A stretch of DNA of 64,000 bases, from the NCBI RefSeq assembly GCF_003337425.1, contig NZ_QPJU01000002.1, positions 496,001-560,000 of the forward strand, written 5' to 3'. Both the position numbers and the translations under genes were made by a program. Below the pieces are notes generated by a model. It was not told the origin of the DNA, did no database searches, and was given only the letters and a program-made list of their open reading frames with translations. Below, one piece after another: positions 1 to 9,322 of the stretch; position 1 is the first letter of the stretch; each line of letters begins with the position of its first letter. Origin of the DNA: Extensimonas vulgaris. GTDB taxonomy: Bacteria; Pseudomonadota; Gammaproteobacteria; Burkholderiales; Burkholderiaceae_C.

Positions 1-89
1 CCCAGCGCGAAATGGCGGCTTCGGCCGGCTGGAGCGTGTGGCGGGAGATAATCCCTGCCACACTAGACTCTTTATTAATCACCCTGCTC

Positions 90-2372
90 GTGGATACCTC
101 TGATGTCTTTTCCGGCGCTGCCGGGGCGGCGCTGCGCGCCGAGCTTGCCTCCGATGAAAACGTGCTGGCCGTGTTACAGGTTGACCTGAGTGCCGATCTG
201 CGCTTCACCGAGGGTTGGCTCGTGCTCACGAACCGGCGTCTGCTTGACTGCAGCGGCGGAGCTGCCGCCTGGCGCTCTTGGCCGCTCACGCCGGGCTGGA
301 GCCTGCGCCTCTTTGACCATGCAGGTGTCGGCACCTTGGAGCTGCATTCGGCGCAGGCGCGCGTTGCCTTGTGGCGCTTTACCCAATCTCGACATGGCCA
401 GGCGCTGCGGCTGCTGCAACGCTTCGAGCAACAGATGGCCGGCGGCGCTGCGCATGAAGTCTCCGAGGCGCCCCTGTGTCCCGTCTGCCACACGCCGCTG
501 CCGCCCGACAGTGACGAATGCCCGGCGTGCGCACGCGCCCAGCCGCCGCAAACCTCCACCTGGGTGCTGCTGCGCCTGTGGCGGTTTGCGCGGCCCTACC
601 AGGGCAAGCTCATCGCGGGGTTTTTGCTCACGCTGGCCTCGACCGCGGCCACGTTAGTGCCGCCGTACCTGACCATTCCGCTGATGGACGACATCCTGAT
701 TCCGTTCCAGAACGGGCAGGCGATAGACCCCGCCCTGGTCACGCTGTACCTGGGTGGCTTGCTGCTGTCGGCGGTGTTCGCCTGGGGACTGAGCTGGGCG
801 CGCACCTACATCCTCGCGCTCGTGTCCGAACGCATTGGCGCCGACCTGCGCACCACGACCTACGAGCACCTGCTGCGCCTGTCGCTCGATTATTTCGGCG
901 GCAAGCGCACGGGCGACCTCATGGCGCGCATAGGCTCGGAGACGGATCGCATCAACGTGTTTTTGTCGCTGCATGCGCTCGATTTCATCACCGATGTGCT
1001 CATGATCCTGATGACCGCGGTGATCCTGTTTTCGATCAACCCCTGGCTTGCGCTCGTCACGCTGGTGCCGCTGCCCTTCATCGGCTGGCTGATCCATACC
1101 GTGCGCGACCGCCTGCGCACCGGCTTCGAGAAGATCGACCGCGTCTGGTCTGAAGTGACCAACGTGCTCGCCGACACCATTCCCGGCATCCGCGTGGTCA
1201 AGGCCTTTGCGCAGGAGCAGCGCGAAGCGCAGCGCTTTCGCGAGGCCAACCAGCACAACCTGGAAGTCAACGACAAGCTCAACAAGACCTGGGCCTTGTT
1301 CTCGCCCACCGTGTCCTTGCTCACGGAGATCGGCTTGCTGGTGGTCTGGGCCTTTGGCATCTGGCTCGTGGCGCGCCACCAGATCACGGTCGGCGTGCTC
1401 ACGGCTTTCATTGCCTACATCGGGCGCTTTTACGGCCGGCTCGACTCGATGAGCCGCATCGTCTCGGTCACGCAAAAAGCGGCCGCGGGCGCCAAACGCA
1501 TCTTCGACATCCTCGACCACGTGAGCAACGTCCCCGATCCGGCCCACCCCGTGCCGCTGCCGCAGGTGCGAGGTGCGATCAGCCTGCGCAACGTGGGTTT
1601 TCGCTACGGCAGTCGCACGGTGATCCGTGGCTTGAATCTGGACATCCACCCCGGCGAGATGATTGGCCTCGTGGGGCACAGCGGCTCGGGCAAGAGCACG
1701 CTGGTCAACCTGATTTGCCGTTTCTACGACGTCAGCGAAGGCGCCATCCTGGTCGATGACGTGGACATCCGCCGCTTTGCCGTGTCCGAATACCGGCGCC
1801 ACATCGGACTGGTGCTGCAAGAGCCCTTCCTTTTTTTTGGCACCATTGCCGAGAACATCGCCTACGGCAAGCCCGATGCCTCGCGCGAGGAGATCGTTGC
1901 TGCGGCGCGCGCCGCGCACGCGCACGAATTCATCCTGCGCCTGCCGCATGGCTACGACTCGCTCGTGGGCGAGCGCGGCCAGGGCCTGTCGGGCGGCGAA
2001 CGCCAGCGCATCAGCATCGCGCGCGCGCTGCTCATCGATCCGCGCATCCTGATCCTCGACGAGGCGACTTCGGCCGTCGATACCGAAACCGAAAAAGAAA
2101 TCCAAAAGGCGCTCGACAACCTGGTGCAAGGGCGCACGACGATCGCCATCGCACACCGCCTCTCGACGCTGCGCAAGGCCGATCGCCTGGTCGTGATGGA
2201 TCGCGGCGAGGTGGTCGAAGTCGGCCCGCACGACGCGCTCATGGCACGCCAGGGCGCGTATTGGCGGCTGTACCAGGCGCAGGTGCGCCGCGCCGAGGAA
2301 GACGCCGAGGCTGCGGGCGTGGTGATCGAAAGCAGCCTGCTGCATTCGGCGCACCCCGCAGGGGACGTTTGA
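90..2372 (+). CDS. Cyanophycin-associated ABC exporter (fused TM and ATPase)
   Basis: Half-transporter of the ABC exporter type. Residues about 1-125 form a poorly conserved N-terminal region, followed by a zinc-ribbon-like CPVC...CPAC pair (about 130-150), a six-helix membrane domain, and an ATPase domain with Walker A GHSGSGKST (about 530), signature LSGGERQR (about 633) and Walker B ILILDEATS. The N-terminal extension with zinc ribbon, together with the DUF1854 gene 17 bp downstream, matches the pair annotated as cyanophycin metabolism-associated; cyanophycin synthetase genes would then be expected left of the window. The substrate is unknown. The start is uncertain: an in-frame ATG exists at 12, but a GATAAT hexamer at 47-52 favours GTG at 90. 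Confidence 0.85.
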   Translation: MDTSDVFSGAAGAALRAELASDENVLAVLQVDLSADLRFTEGWLVLTNRRLLDCSGGAAAWRSWPLTPGWSLRLFDHAGVGTLELHSAQARVALWRFTQSRHGQALRLLQRFEQQMAGGAAHEVSEAPLCPVCHTPLPPDSDECPACARAQPPQTSTWVLLRLWRFARPYQGKLIAGFLLTLASTAATLVPPYLTIPLMDDILIPFQNGQAIDPALVTLYLGGLLLSAVFAWGLSWARTYILALVSERIGADLRTTTYEHLLRLSLDYFGGKRTGDLMARIGSETDRINVFLSLHALDFITDVLMILMTAVILFSINPWLALVTLVPLPFIGWLIHTVRDRLRTGFEKIDRVWSEVTNVLADTIPGIRVVKAFAQEQREAQRFREANQHNLEVNDKLNKTWALFSPTVSLLTEIGLLVVWAFGIWLVARHQITVGVLTAFIAYIGRFYGRLDSMSRIVSVTQKAAAGAKRIFDILDHVSNVPDPAHPVPLPQVRGAISLRNVGFRYGSRTVIRGLNLDIHPGEMIGLVGHSGSGKSTLVNLICRFYDVSEGAILVDDVDIRRFAVSEYRRHIGLVLQEPFLFFGTIAENIAYGKPDASREEIVAAARAAHAHEFILRLPHGYDSLVGERGQGLSGGERQRISIARALLIDPRILILDEATSAVDTETEKEIQKALDNLVQGRTTIAIAHRLSTLRKADRLVVMDRGEVVEVGPHDALMARQGAYWRLYQAQVRRAEEDAEAAGVVIESSLLHSAHPAGDV

Positions 2373-2389
2373 CGCGAAGGAAGGCTTGC

Positions 2390-2893
2390 ATGGAACCGAA
2401 GATTTCCCCTGCTTCTGCCCTGACGGCTGGCGCAGACATGCTGCAGCGCGATGCGCACGGGCGCCTCGTGCTGACCATGGCGGACGGCAGCGTGCACGAA
2501 GACGTCACGCCCGTGCGCGCCTTTCCCATCGCCGCGCCCCAGGAAGGGCTGGCGCTGCTGGGCCCCGACGGACACGAAATCGTTTGGGTCGCGCGCTTCG
2601 ATCGCTTGAGCGCTGCGGATCGGCAGCTCGTCGAAGAGGAGCTCGCGGTGCGCGAGTTCACGCCGACGATAGAAAAAATCCTCGCCGTTTCGAGCTTTTC
2701 CACGCCCAGCACCTGGCAGGTGCAAACGGATCGTGGAGCAGCGCAATTCGTGCTCAAGGGCGAGGAGGACATCCGCCACCTGGGCAGCCGCACGCGCTTG
2801 CTGATCGCTTCGAGCGATGGCTTGCAGTTCAAGATACCCGATGCCACCGCGCTCGATCGCCATTCGCGGCGCTTGCTCGAGCGTTTCCTGTGA
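2390..2893 (+). CDS. DUF1854 protein, cyanophycin-associated
   Basis: A 167-aa soluble protein with the DUF1854 pattern: an N-terminal DAHGRLVL-like segment, PVRAFPIAAPQEGLALL, EEELAVREFTP, then SFSTPSTWQVQTDRG and FVLKGEEDIR, ending in ALDRHSRRLLERFL. The family is of unknown biochemical function and is typically encoded next to an ABC exporter and cyanophycin genes, as here. ATG at 2390 is preceded by GAAGGAAGG; the gene lies 17 bp after the exporter stop, so the two are probably co-transcribed. Confidence 0.85.
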   Translation: MEPKISPASALTAGADMLQRDAHGRLVLTMADGSVHEDVTPVRAFPIAAPQEGLALLGPDGHEIVWVARFDRLSAADRQLVEEELAVREFTPTIEKILAVSSFSTPSTWQVQTDRGAAQFVLKGEEDIRHLGSRTRLLIASSDGLQFKIPDATALDRHSRRLLERFL

Positions 2894-2900
2894 TGCGGTC

Positions 2901-3833
2901 ATGGCAGACACCGACCATTCGCCCCTCATCGATCCGCTTGCCGCCGCGCGCTGGCATGCAACGGCGCCCGCCAAGGCGCCTTGGCTGCACGAAGAAGTGG
3001 CGCGGCGCATGCAAGAGCGCCTGCAGTGGATGCGCGCCGCACCCGCCACATGGTGCCATTGGGAGCCGGTGCGCGGCGGCCTGCAGGCCCATGCCCTGAT
3101 CAGCCAGCGTTATCCGCACGCCGAGTGCGTGGTCGTCGAAACCGTGCCGGGCCACGCGGCCGTGGCGCGCGAAGCCTTGGCGCAGCCCTGGTGGCGCCCG
3201 CTGCGCTGGCGCGCTCCGAAAACGCGCTTTGCGCTGCCAGCGCCAGGGAGCGTACAGATGCTTTGGAGCAACATGGCGCTGCACATGCAGGCCGATCCGC
3301 AAGCGCTGCTGGCGCAATGGTTGCAGGCACTGGCGGTGGACGGCTATGTGATGTTTTCCTGTCTTGGGCCCGATACGCTGCATGAATTGCGCATGCTTTA
3401 TGCCGAGCTCGGCTGGCCGCCGCCCAGCCATGCGTTTACCGACATGCACGACTGGGGAGACATGTTGATCGCAGCGGGTTTTGCCGAGCCCGTCATGGAC
3501 ATGGAGCGCATCACGCTGACTTTCGCGACGCCCGAGCGCCTGCTCCAAGAGCTAGCCGAACTGGGCCGCAACTTGCACCCACAGCGTTTCGCGGCTTTGC
3601 GCGGGCGGCGCTGGCGTGAGCGTTTGTGTGCGGTCTTGGCGCAAAAACTGGCCGATTCGCGCCACGGCGGGCAGCTCGCGCTGAGTTTCGAAATCATCTA
3701 TGGCCACGCGCTCAAGCCCGCGCCGCGCGTGCGCATGCAGCCGCAGAGCCACATTTCTTTGCAAGACATGCGGGCCTTGCTGGGCGCAGGCCCTCCAGTG
3801 AAATCTCGAGTAAATTCTTTGTCAATGATCTAG
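2901..3833 (+). CDS. BioC-like SAM methyltransferase family protein
   Basis: A 310-aa protein resembling BioC-type methyltransferases in its middle (MLWSNMALHMQADP, FSCLGPDTLHELR, FTDMHDWGDMLIAAGFAEPVMDME). The usual glycine-rich SAM-binding motif I is not evident in the N-terminal third, where WCHWEPVRGG stands instead, so activity as malonyl-ACP methyltransferase is uncertain. It starts 7 bp after the DUF1854 stop. The last residues (KSRVNSLSMI) run into the probable promoter region of the cox cluster. It could be a diverged BioC or a relative with another substrate. Confidence 0.7.
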   Translation: MADTDHSPLIDPLAAARWHATAPAKAPWLHEEVARRMQERLQWMRAAPATWCHWEPVRGGLQAHALISQRYPHAECVVVETVPGHAAVAREALAQPWWRPLRWRAPKTRFALPAPGSVQMLWSNMALHMQADPQALLAQWLQALAVDGYVMFSCLGPDTLHELRMLYAELGWPPPSHAFTDMHDWGDMLIAAGFAEPVMDMERITLTFATPERLLQELAELGRNLHPQRFAALRGRRWRERLCAVLAQKLADSRHGGQLALSFEIIYGHALKPAPRVRMQPQSHISLQDMRALLGAGPPVKSRVNSLSMI

Positions 3834-3963
3834 AACAAGCCGCGCTACAATTCCCAGCGAACGGATGATTGGTTTGGATCGTATCCCGGCGGTAGGTGCG
3901 TTTGCGTGTTCATGCGCACCAAAGCAGCCATTGATGCAGGCAGAGCGTTTTCAGGTGAGTCAC

Positions 3964-4431
3964 ATGGTCTTTCGTTTTGCCACCGTGACGGGGCAGCGTG
4001 TCGATTGGCGTCTTGCGCGCAATTGTTCGGTGACTCCCGCCCAGCTTGGCGGGCTGTACCTTTCTTTGTGTGCCGTATCGCTGGGGATTGCCTTGTTTTT
4101 TTGGACACGTGGCGCATTGCTCGTGCTGCCGTTCACGGGGATCGAGATCATTGCCGTAGGAATCGCGTTCGTCTTGTATGGGCGCCATGCGGCAGACGGT
4201 GAGAGGATTTCGCTCGAAGGGGCTCGCCTCGTCGTGGAGCGGGAAACTGCAGGGCGGCTAGAGCGTGCAGAGTTCGACCGCCAGTGGGTTCGCGTCGAAC
4301 CCAAGACCGGGGATCGCTCTCTGATCACCTTGTCTGCACAAGGCAAAGTGATGGAAGTTGGGCGCTTCGTGCGTCCGGAATTGCGTGCGGCATTGGCCTC
4401 GGAGATTCGTATGGCTTTGCGCGCTGCCTGA
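3964..4431 (+). CDS. DUF2244 membrane protein
   Basis: A 155-aa protein with two adjacent transmembrane helices (about residues 25-70), then a conserved C-terminal half containing RISLEGARLVVERE and FDRQWVRVE, typical of DUF2244. Genes of this family commonly precede coxB in betaproteobacteria, as here (63 bp upstream). Function is unknown; the context suggests oxidase assembly or membrane integration. The reading frame is open upstream to 3865, but ATG at 3964 gives the usual family N-terminus (MVFRFATVTG). A TACAAT hexamer at 3846-3851 may be the -10 of the cluster promoter. Confidence 0.75.
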   Translation: MVFRFATVTGQRVDWRLARNCSVTPAQLGGLYLSLCAVSLGIALFFWTRGALLVLPFTGIEIIAVGIAFVLYGRHAADGERISLEGARLVVERETAGRLERAEFDRQWVRVEPKTGDRSLITLSAQGKVMEVGRFVRPELRAALASEIRMALRAA

Positions 4432-4494
4432 ATTTGCAGACGGTGGCGCATCCGGTGGACTGAGGGTTGGTTTTCAATCGAGACAGAGAAACAA

Positions 4495-5676
4495 ATGGAA
4501 CATAGCAACAAGAGCATTTCCAACAGACTGGCGCATCTTGCGCTCGCTGCGGCGGCATGGACGGCGGGGGCTGCGCATGCCGTTCAAAGCCTGCCCGGTG
4601 GTCCGGCAGTGCGGCAGTTGAACCTGACGTCGCCCGCGACCAAAATTGCCGAAGAGCAGCATTTCCTGCACTGGATGATGCTCATCATCTGTGCGGTGAT
4701 CTTCATTGGCGTTTTTTCCGTGATGTTTTATTCCATCTGGAAACACCGCAAGTCGCGTGGCGCGCAGCCTGCAAGCTTCCACGAATCGGTGGCCGTCGAA
4801 GTGGCCTGGACGGTCGTGCCTTTCATCATCGTGATCCTGATCGCCCTGCCGGCGACGAAGGTCATCGTCGCACAAAAAGACACCACCAACGCCGATTTGA
4901 CGGTCAAGGTCACGGGCTACCAATGGAAGTGGGGCTACGACTACCTCAATGGCGAGGGCGAAGGGCTTTCATTCATTTCCACCCTCGACAGCAGTCAGCG
5001 CGCCATGTCCGACAGCGGTGACGTGAGCCAGGCGCCCGCCGACTACCTGCTGCGTGTAGACAACCCGCTGGTCGTTCCGGTGGGCAAAAAGGTGCGCATC
5101 ATCACCACGGCCAACGATGTGATCCACTCATTTGCCGTGCCGGCATTCGGGATCAAGCAGGATGCCATCCCCGGTTTTGTGCGCGACACCTGGTTTCGTG
5201 CCGAAACGGTTGGTGATTACTACGGGCAGTGCTCCGAACTTTGTGGCAAAGAACATGCCTATATGCCGATCCACGTGAAGGTCGTATCGGCGCAGGATTA
5301 CACCAACTGGGTGGGTGAACAAAAGAAGATCGCTGCCGCCAAGCTCGACGATCCGAGCAAAGTCTGGACGCTAGCCGAACTCATGGCGCGCGGTGAGAAG
5401 GTCTATGCGGCCAACTGTGCCGCCTGCCACCAAGCCAACGGCAAGGGCGCGGGGCCGATCAAGCCGCTCGATGGTTCGGCCATCGTGCTCGACGAAGACC
5501 ATGCAAAGCAAATCCAGGTCGTGCTCCATGGCCGCCAGGCATTGGGAATGCCATCGTGGTCGCAGCTCAGCGACACTGACATTGCGGCCGTCGTCACCTA
5601 CACCAAGAACAATTGGTCCAACAAAACGGGGCAGCTTGTGCAGCCCGCAGAGGTCGTGGCCCAACGTGGCAAGTGA
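4495..5676 (+). CDS. coxB: Cytochrome c oxidase subunit II with fused cytochrome c domain
   Basis: A 393-aa subunit II of an aa3/caa3-type oxidase. It has an N-terminal signal-like segment ending near AHA (about residue 28), two transmembrane helices (about 58-80 and 98-122), a periplasmic cupredoxin domain with CuA ligands (HSFAVPAFG near 212; CSELCGKEHAYM from 246), and a C-terminal cytochrome c domain with heme motif CAACH at 308-312 and a distal methionine candidate in GMPSW. The fused heme domain accepts electrons from soluble cytochromes c and passes them to CuA. First structural gene of the cox cluster, 30 bp before coxA. Confidence 0.97.
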   Translation: MEHSNKSISNRLAHLALAAAAWTAGAAHAVQSLPGGPAVRQLNLTSPATKIAEEQHFLHWMMLIICAVIFIGVFSVMFYSIWKHRKSRGAQPASFHESVAVEVAWTVVPFIIVILIALPATKVIVAQKDTTNADLTVKVTGYQWKWGYDYLNGEGEGLSFISTLDSSQRAMSDSGDVSQAPADYLLRVDNPLVVPVGKKVRIITTANDVIHSFAVPAFGIKQDAIPGFVRDTWFRAETVGDYYGQCSELCGKEHAYMPIHVKVVSAQDYTNWVGEQKKIAAAKLDDPSKVWTLAELMARGEKVYAANCAACHQANGKGAGPIKPLDGSAIVLDEDHAKQIQVVLHGRQALGMPSWSQLSDTDIAAVVTYTKNNWSNKTGQLVQPAEVVAQRGK

Positions 5677-5706
5677 TCATCGTCTTTTTGCAGTGAGGAA
5701 TCCGAA

Positions 5707-7329
5707 ATGAGCGCAGTTCTCGACCACCATGGGCATGCAGCCGACCACGCCCACGACAGCCACGCGCCGAGCGGCTGGCGGCGCTGGGTCTTTGCCACCA
5801 ACCACAAAGACATAGGCACTTTGTATCTTTTGTTCGCCTTCACCATGCTGATGGTCGGTGGCGTGCTGGCCCTGCTGATTCGTGCCGAGCTGTTCCAGCC
5901 CGGCCTGCAGCTGGTCAATCCCGAGCTCTTCAACCAGCTCACGACCATGCACGGCCTGATCATGGTGTTTGGCGCGATCATGCCGGCCTTCGTGGGCTTC
6001 GCGAACTGGATGATCCCGCTGCAGATCGGCGCGTCCGACATGGCGTTCGCGCGCATGAACAACTTCAGCTTCTGGCTCATGATCCCGGCGGCGATCATGC
6101 TGGTGGCGTCGTTTTTCATGCCCGGCGGCGCGCCGGCTGCGGGCTGGACGCTCTACGCACCGCTCACGCTGCAGATGGGGCCGTCCATGGATGCGGGCAT
6201 TTTCGCGATGCACATCCTTGGCGCGAGCTCGATCATGGGCTCGATCAACATCATCGTGACCATCCTCAACATGCGCGCGCCGGGCATGACGCTCATGAAG
6301 ATGCCCATGTTCTGCTGGACTTGGCTCATTACCGCGTACCTGTTGATCGCCGTGATGCCCGTGCTCGCCGGCGCCATCACCATGACGCTGACCGATCGCC
6401 ATTTCGGGACGAGCTTCTTCAACCCCGCGGGTGGCGGTGATCCGATCATGTACCAGCACATTTTCTGGTTCTTTGGCCACCCCGAGGTGTACATCATGAT
6501 CTTGCCGGCTTTCGGCATCATCAGCCAGGTGGTGCCCGCGTTTGCGCGCAAAAAGCTGTTCGGCTATGCCTCCATGGTCTATGCGACGTCCTCGATCGCG
6601 ATTTTGTCGTTCATCGTCTGGGCGCACCACATGTTCACGACAGGCATGCCGGTCACGGGTCAGCTGTTTTTCATGTATGCGACGATGCTGATCGCCGTGC
6701 CCACGGCCGTGAAGATTTTCAACTGGATTGCCACGATGTGGCGCGGCTCGATGACCTTCGAAACCCCGATGCTGTTCGCCGTGGGCTTCATCTTCGTGTT
6801 CACGATGGGCGGTTTTACGGGGCTGTTCCTTTCGATGGCGCCACTCGACATCCAGCTGCAGGACACTTACTACGTGGTCGCCCATTTCCACTATGTGCTC
6901 GTGGCCGGCTCGCTGTTTTCGATGTTCGCAGCCTTTTATTACTGGAGCCCGAAATGGACGGGTGTGATGTACGATGAAACGCGCGGCAAGATCCACTTCT
7001 GGTGGTCGCTGATCTCGTTCAACGTCACCTTCTTCCCCATGCATTTCCTGGGCTTGGCCGGCATGCCGCGCCGCTACGCCGACTATCCGATGCAGTTCGC
7101 TGATTTCAATGCGATCGCATCGATAGGTGGTTTCGCTTTCGGCTTGGCGCAGGTGTACTTCTTCTTCTTCATCGTGTTGCCCGTGATGCGCGGACAGGGT
7201 GCCAAAGCGCCGCAAAAACCATGGGAAGCCGCCGAGGGCCTCGAATGGGAAGTTCCCTCTCCTGCGCCGTTCCACACGTTTGAGACGCCCCCGAAGCTCG
7301 ACGTCACGGCAACGCGCGTGATCGGCTGA
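5707..7329 (+). CDS. coxA: Cytochrome c oxidase subunit I
   Basis: A 540-aa polytopic subunit carrying heme a, heme a3 and CuB, and proton channels of the A-family oxidases. Visible are [12 protein letters not shown], the helix VI motif [11 protein letters not shown] containing the CuB ligand His and the cross-linked Tyr, [16 protein letters not shown] and the heme-binding HFHYVLVAG. It reduces oxygen to water while pumping protons. ATG at 5707 is preceded by GTGAGGA. Its position between coxB and the assembly genes is the standard arrangement. Confidence 0.98.
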   Translation: MSAVLDHHGHAADHAHDSHAPSGWRRWVFATNHKDIGTLYLLFAFTMLMVGGVLALLIRAELFQPGLQLVNPELFNQLTTMHGLIMVFGAIMPAFVGFANWMIPLQIGASDMAFARMNNFSFWLMIPAAIMLVASFFMPGGAPAAGWTLYAPLTLQMGPSMDAGIFAMHILGASSIMGSINIIVTILNMRAPGMTLMKMPMFCWTWLITAYLLIAVMPVLAGAITMTLTDRHFGTSFFNPAGGGDPIMYQHIFWFFGHPEVYIMILPAFGIISQVVPAFARKKLFGYASMVYATSSIAILSFIVWAHHMFTTGMPVTGQLFFMYATMLIAVPTAVKIFNWIATMWRGSMTFETPMLFAVGFIFVFTMGGFTGLFLSMAPLDIQLQDTYYVVAHFHYVLVAGSLFSMFAAFYYWSPKWTGVMYDETRGKIHFWWSLISFNVTFFPMHFLGLAGMPRRYADYPMQFADFNAIASIGGFAFGLAQVYFFFFIVLPVMRGQGAKAPQKPWEAAEGLEWEVPSPAPFHTFETPPKLDVTATRVIG

Positions 7330-7349
7330 ATGGTGTGAATGGCTTTTGC

Positions 7350-7463
7350 ATGACGACCCCAGAGCAAAAAAAGAGCAATCTGCGCATGGCGTTGATCCTG
7401 GCATCGGTGGCGCTGGCCTTTTTCCTCGGCTTTGTGGCCAAGGTGGCATGGCTGTCGCATTGA
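7350..7463 (+). CDS. Cytochrome oxidase small assembly peptide (37 aa)
   Basis: A 37-residue single-span peptide beginning MTTPEQKKSNLRMALILA and ending VAKVAWLSH. A short polar N-terminus is followed by one transmembrane helix (about residues 12-34). Burkholderiales cox loci usually carry such a peptide between coxA and ctaG, annotated as cytochrome oxidase small assembly protein; its exact role is not established. It begins 20 bp after the coxA stop and ends 28 bp before ctaG. Easily missed because of its length. Confidence 0.75.
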   Translation: MTTPEQKKSNLRMALILASVALAFFLGFVAKVAWLSH

Positions 7464-7491
7464 ATCCGCATTGGGTGATGGCGTTTTTGTC

Positions 7492-8094
7492 ATGAGTATT
7501 CGCAGTGAAAACGCCAAAATGGTGGGCAAGCTGGCTGTGGTTGCGGCCGGCATGTTCGCCTTTGGCTATGCCTTGATCCCGCTGTACAAGCACATTTGCG
7601 AACTCACCGGGATCAACATCCTCTCGTTGGCCGAGCTCGATGTGCCCGGTGGAGCGGGCAAGGGTGCGAAGCTGCCCGCGAATACGCAGGTGGACACGAG
7701 CCGCACCATTACGGTGGAGTTCGATGCGAATGCGCGAGGCCCCTGGGCGTTCAAGCCTGCGGTGCACTCGATGCAGGTGCACCCTGGCGAACTCGCCACC
7801 GTGATGTATGAGTTTCAGAATACGCAGAACCGGCGCATGTCGGCACAGGCCATCCCAAGCTATGCACCGCGCCAGGCGGCGGCGCACTTCAACAAGCTCG
7901 AATGCTTCTGCTTCAACCAGTACACGCTCGAGCCAGGTGAGAAAAAGCAGTGGCCGGTGGTGTTCGTGATCGATCCGCGCTTGTCCAAGGATGTCACTAC
8001 CATCACCTTGTCCTACACGTTTTTTGAGGTCGGCGGCAAGACGCCCGCGCCGCCGCAACAGGCGGCATTGGCCGCGGCAGGAGCTGGCGCATGA
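7492..8094 (+). CDS. ctaG: Cytochrome c oxidase assembly protein CtaG/Cox11
   Basis: A 200-aa CtaG/Cox11 copper chaperone that delivers Cu to the CuB site of subunit I. One N-terminal transmembrane helix (about 8-30) anchors a periplasmic immunoglobulin-like domain with the copper-binding CFCF motif (in NKLECFCFNQYTLEPGE) and VVFVIDPRL. Length and motifs are typical. The gene overlaps the next one by 4 bp (ATGA), indicating coupled translation. Confidence 0.96.
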   Translation: MSIRSENAKMVGKLAVVAAGMFAFGYALIPLYKHICELTGINILSLAELDVPGGAGKGAKLPANTQVDTSRTITVEFDANARGPWAFKPAVHSMQVHPGELATVMYEFQNTQNRRMSAQAIPSYAPRQAAAHFNKLECFCFNQYTLEPGEKKQWPVVFVIDPRLSKDVTTITLSYTFFEVGGKTPAPPQQAALAAAGAGA

Positions 8095-8309
8095 GCGGAC
8101 AAGACCCTCCACAGTCACCGCTGCAGCGCAAGGGTTCGCTGGGGCGTACGGTGCGGGCGGTGGCCTGGTCGCTGATCGGTCTGCGCAAAGGCAGCGAATA
8201 CCAGCGGGACATCGAAAAACTCAACCCGCTGCATATCATTGCGGTGGGCTTGTTCGCGGTGTTCTTGCTCGTAATAGGCTTGATCGCCCTGGTCAAAATG
8301 GTCGTCTGA
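8091..8309 (+). CDS. DUF2970 small membrane protein
   Basis: A 72-aa protein with a basic N-terminal half containing the family core AVAWSLIGLRKGSEYQ and DIEKLNPLHII, followed by one C-terminal transmembrane helix. DUF2970 proteins are found in oxidase clusters of betaproteobacteria between ctaG and coxC; function unknown. The start codon overlaps the ctaG stop. Confidence 0.8.
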   Translation: MSGQDPPQSPLQRKGSLGRTVRAVAWSLIGLRKGSEYQRDIEKLNPLHIIAVGLFAVFLLVIGLIALVKMVV

Positions 8310-8367
8310 TGGCGTAGATTCGTTGGTTCGAAAACCGAGAAACAAAGATTGAAATCGAGGAGCTGAA

Positions 8368-9249
8368 ATGAGTGCAACAACCCACGGCACGACGCCGTAC
8401 TACTACGTGCCTGCCGAGTCGCGCCATCCCGTCATGGCGGCGATCGGACTGTTTTTCGTGATCCTCGGTGCAGGCCAGTGGATCAACGGCCACGAATGGG
8501 GCAAGTATTCGCTCGCGCTCGGGCTGGTGTGGTGGCTCTCGGTGCTGTACCAGTGGTTTCGCGATGCGATTCGCGAGAGCGAGAGTGGTCTGTATGGCCG
8601 CAAGATCGATCTTTCCTACCGCTGGGCCATGAGCTGGTTCATTTTTTCCGAAGTGATGTTCTTCGGGGCCTTCTTCACGGCTTTGTGGTGGGCGCGGTCG
8701 CATTCCATTCCTGCCCTGGGAAGCCTGGACAACCAGCTGCTCTGGCCCGATTTCAAGGCCGTGTGGCCCAGCGCTGTGCCTGGCGCGACGGGCTCGCCCG
8801 CCGGTATTGTCGAGCCCTTCGAGACTGTGGGTCCGTTCTGGTTGCCGACCATCAACACGGCTTTGCTGCTGAGCTCGGGCGTCACACTCACGATTGCCCA
8901 CCACGCATTGCGCGCCGACCAGCGTAGCAAGACCATTGCCTTCATGTGGCTCACGGTGCTGCTGGGTTTCATCTTCCTGTGCGTGCAGGGGTACGAGTAT
9001 TACCACCTCTATACCGAGGCAAACCTCAAGCTCAGCTCGGGCATTTATGGCTCGACCTTTTTCATGCTCACGGGCTTCCACGGCCTGCATGTGTTCATCG
9101 GCATGCTGATGCTGTTTTTCATCACGCTGCGCCTGCAAAAAGGCCATTTCACGGCCGAGCGCCATTTCGGCTTCGAGGGGGCGGCCTGGTATTGGCACTT
9201 CGTCGATGTGGTCTGGCTCGCCTTGTACGTGCTGGTGTATTGGATGTGA
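8368..9249 (+). CDS. coxC: Cytochrome c oxidase subunit III
   Basis: A 293-aa seven-helix subunit III of the heme-copper oxidase. Typical segments are FFVILGAGQWING, WFIFSEVMFFGAFF with the conserved Glu, QGYEYYHLYTEANL, TGFHGLHVFIG and WYWHFVDVVWLALYV. It stabilises the catalytic core and supports proton uptake. ATG at 8368 follows GAGGAG-type spacing (GAGGAGCTGAA). Followed by a strong symmetrical terminator. Confidence 0.97.
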   Translation: MSATTHGTTPYYYVPAESRHPVMAAIGLFFVILGAGQWINGHEWGKYSLALGLVWWLSVLYQWFRDAIRESESGLYGRKIDLSYRWAMSWFIFSEVMFFGAFFTALWWARSHSIPALGSLDNQLLWPDFKAVWPSAVPGATGSPAGIVEPFETVGPFWLPTINTALLLSSGVTLTIAHHALRADQRSKTIAFMWLTVLLGFIFLCVQGYEYYHLYTEANLKLSSGIYGSTFFMLTGFHGLHVFIGMLMLFFITLRLQKGHFTAERHFGFEGAAWYWHFVDVVWLALYVLVYWM

Positions 9250-9260
9250 TGCGCAACGCA

Positions 9261-9290
9261 GCAAAAAAGCGCCGGGAGGCGCTTTTTTGC
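9261..9290. terminator. Bidirectional intrinsic terminator after coxC
   Basis: A perfect inverted repeat: GCAAAAAAGCGCC, a GGGA loop and GGCGCTTTTTTGC. A GC-rich stem flanked by A6 and T6 tracts can terminate transcription from both directions, serving coxC on the plus strand and the small membrane gene at 9323-9544 on the minus strand. Confidence 0.85.
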
Positions 9291-9322
9291 TTTGGGCACG
9301 CTTTGGCCGAGGGGCGGGGCGG

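Noticed and set aside
654-2354. Long minus-strand open frame opposite the ABC exporter
   Set aside because: Antisense frame of a high-GC gene; no domain, and composition follows the third-codon bias of the real gene.
5677-8118. 813-codon minus-strand open frame across coxA and ctaG
   Set aside because: His/Arg-rich antisense shadow spanning several real plus-strand genes.
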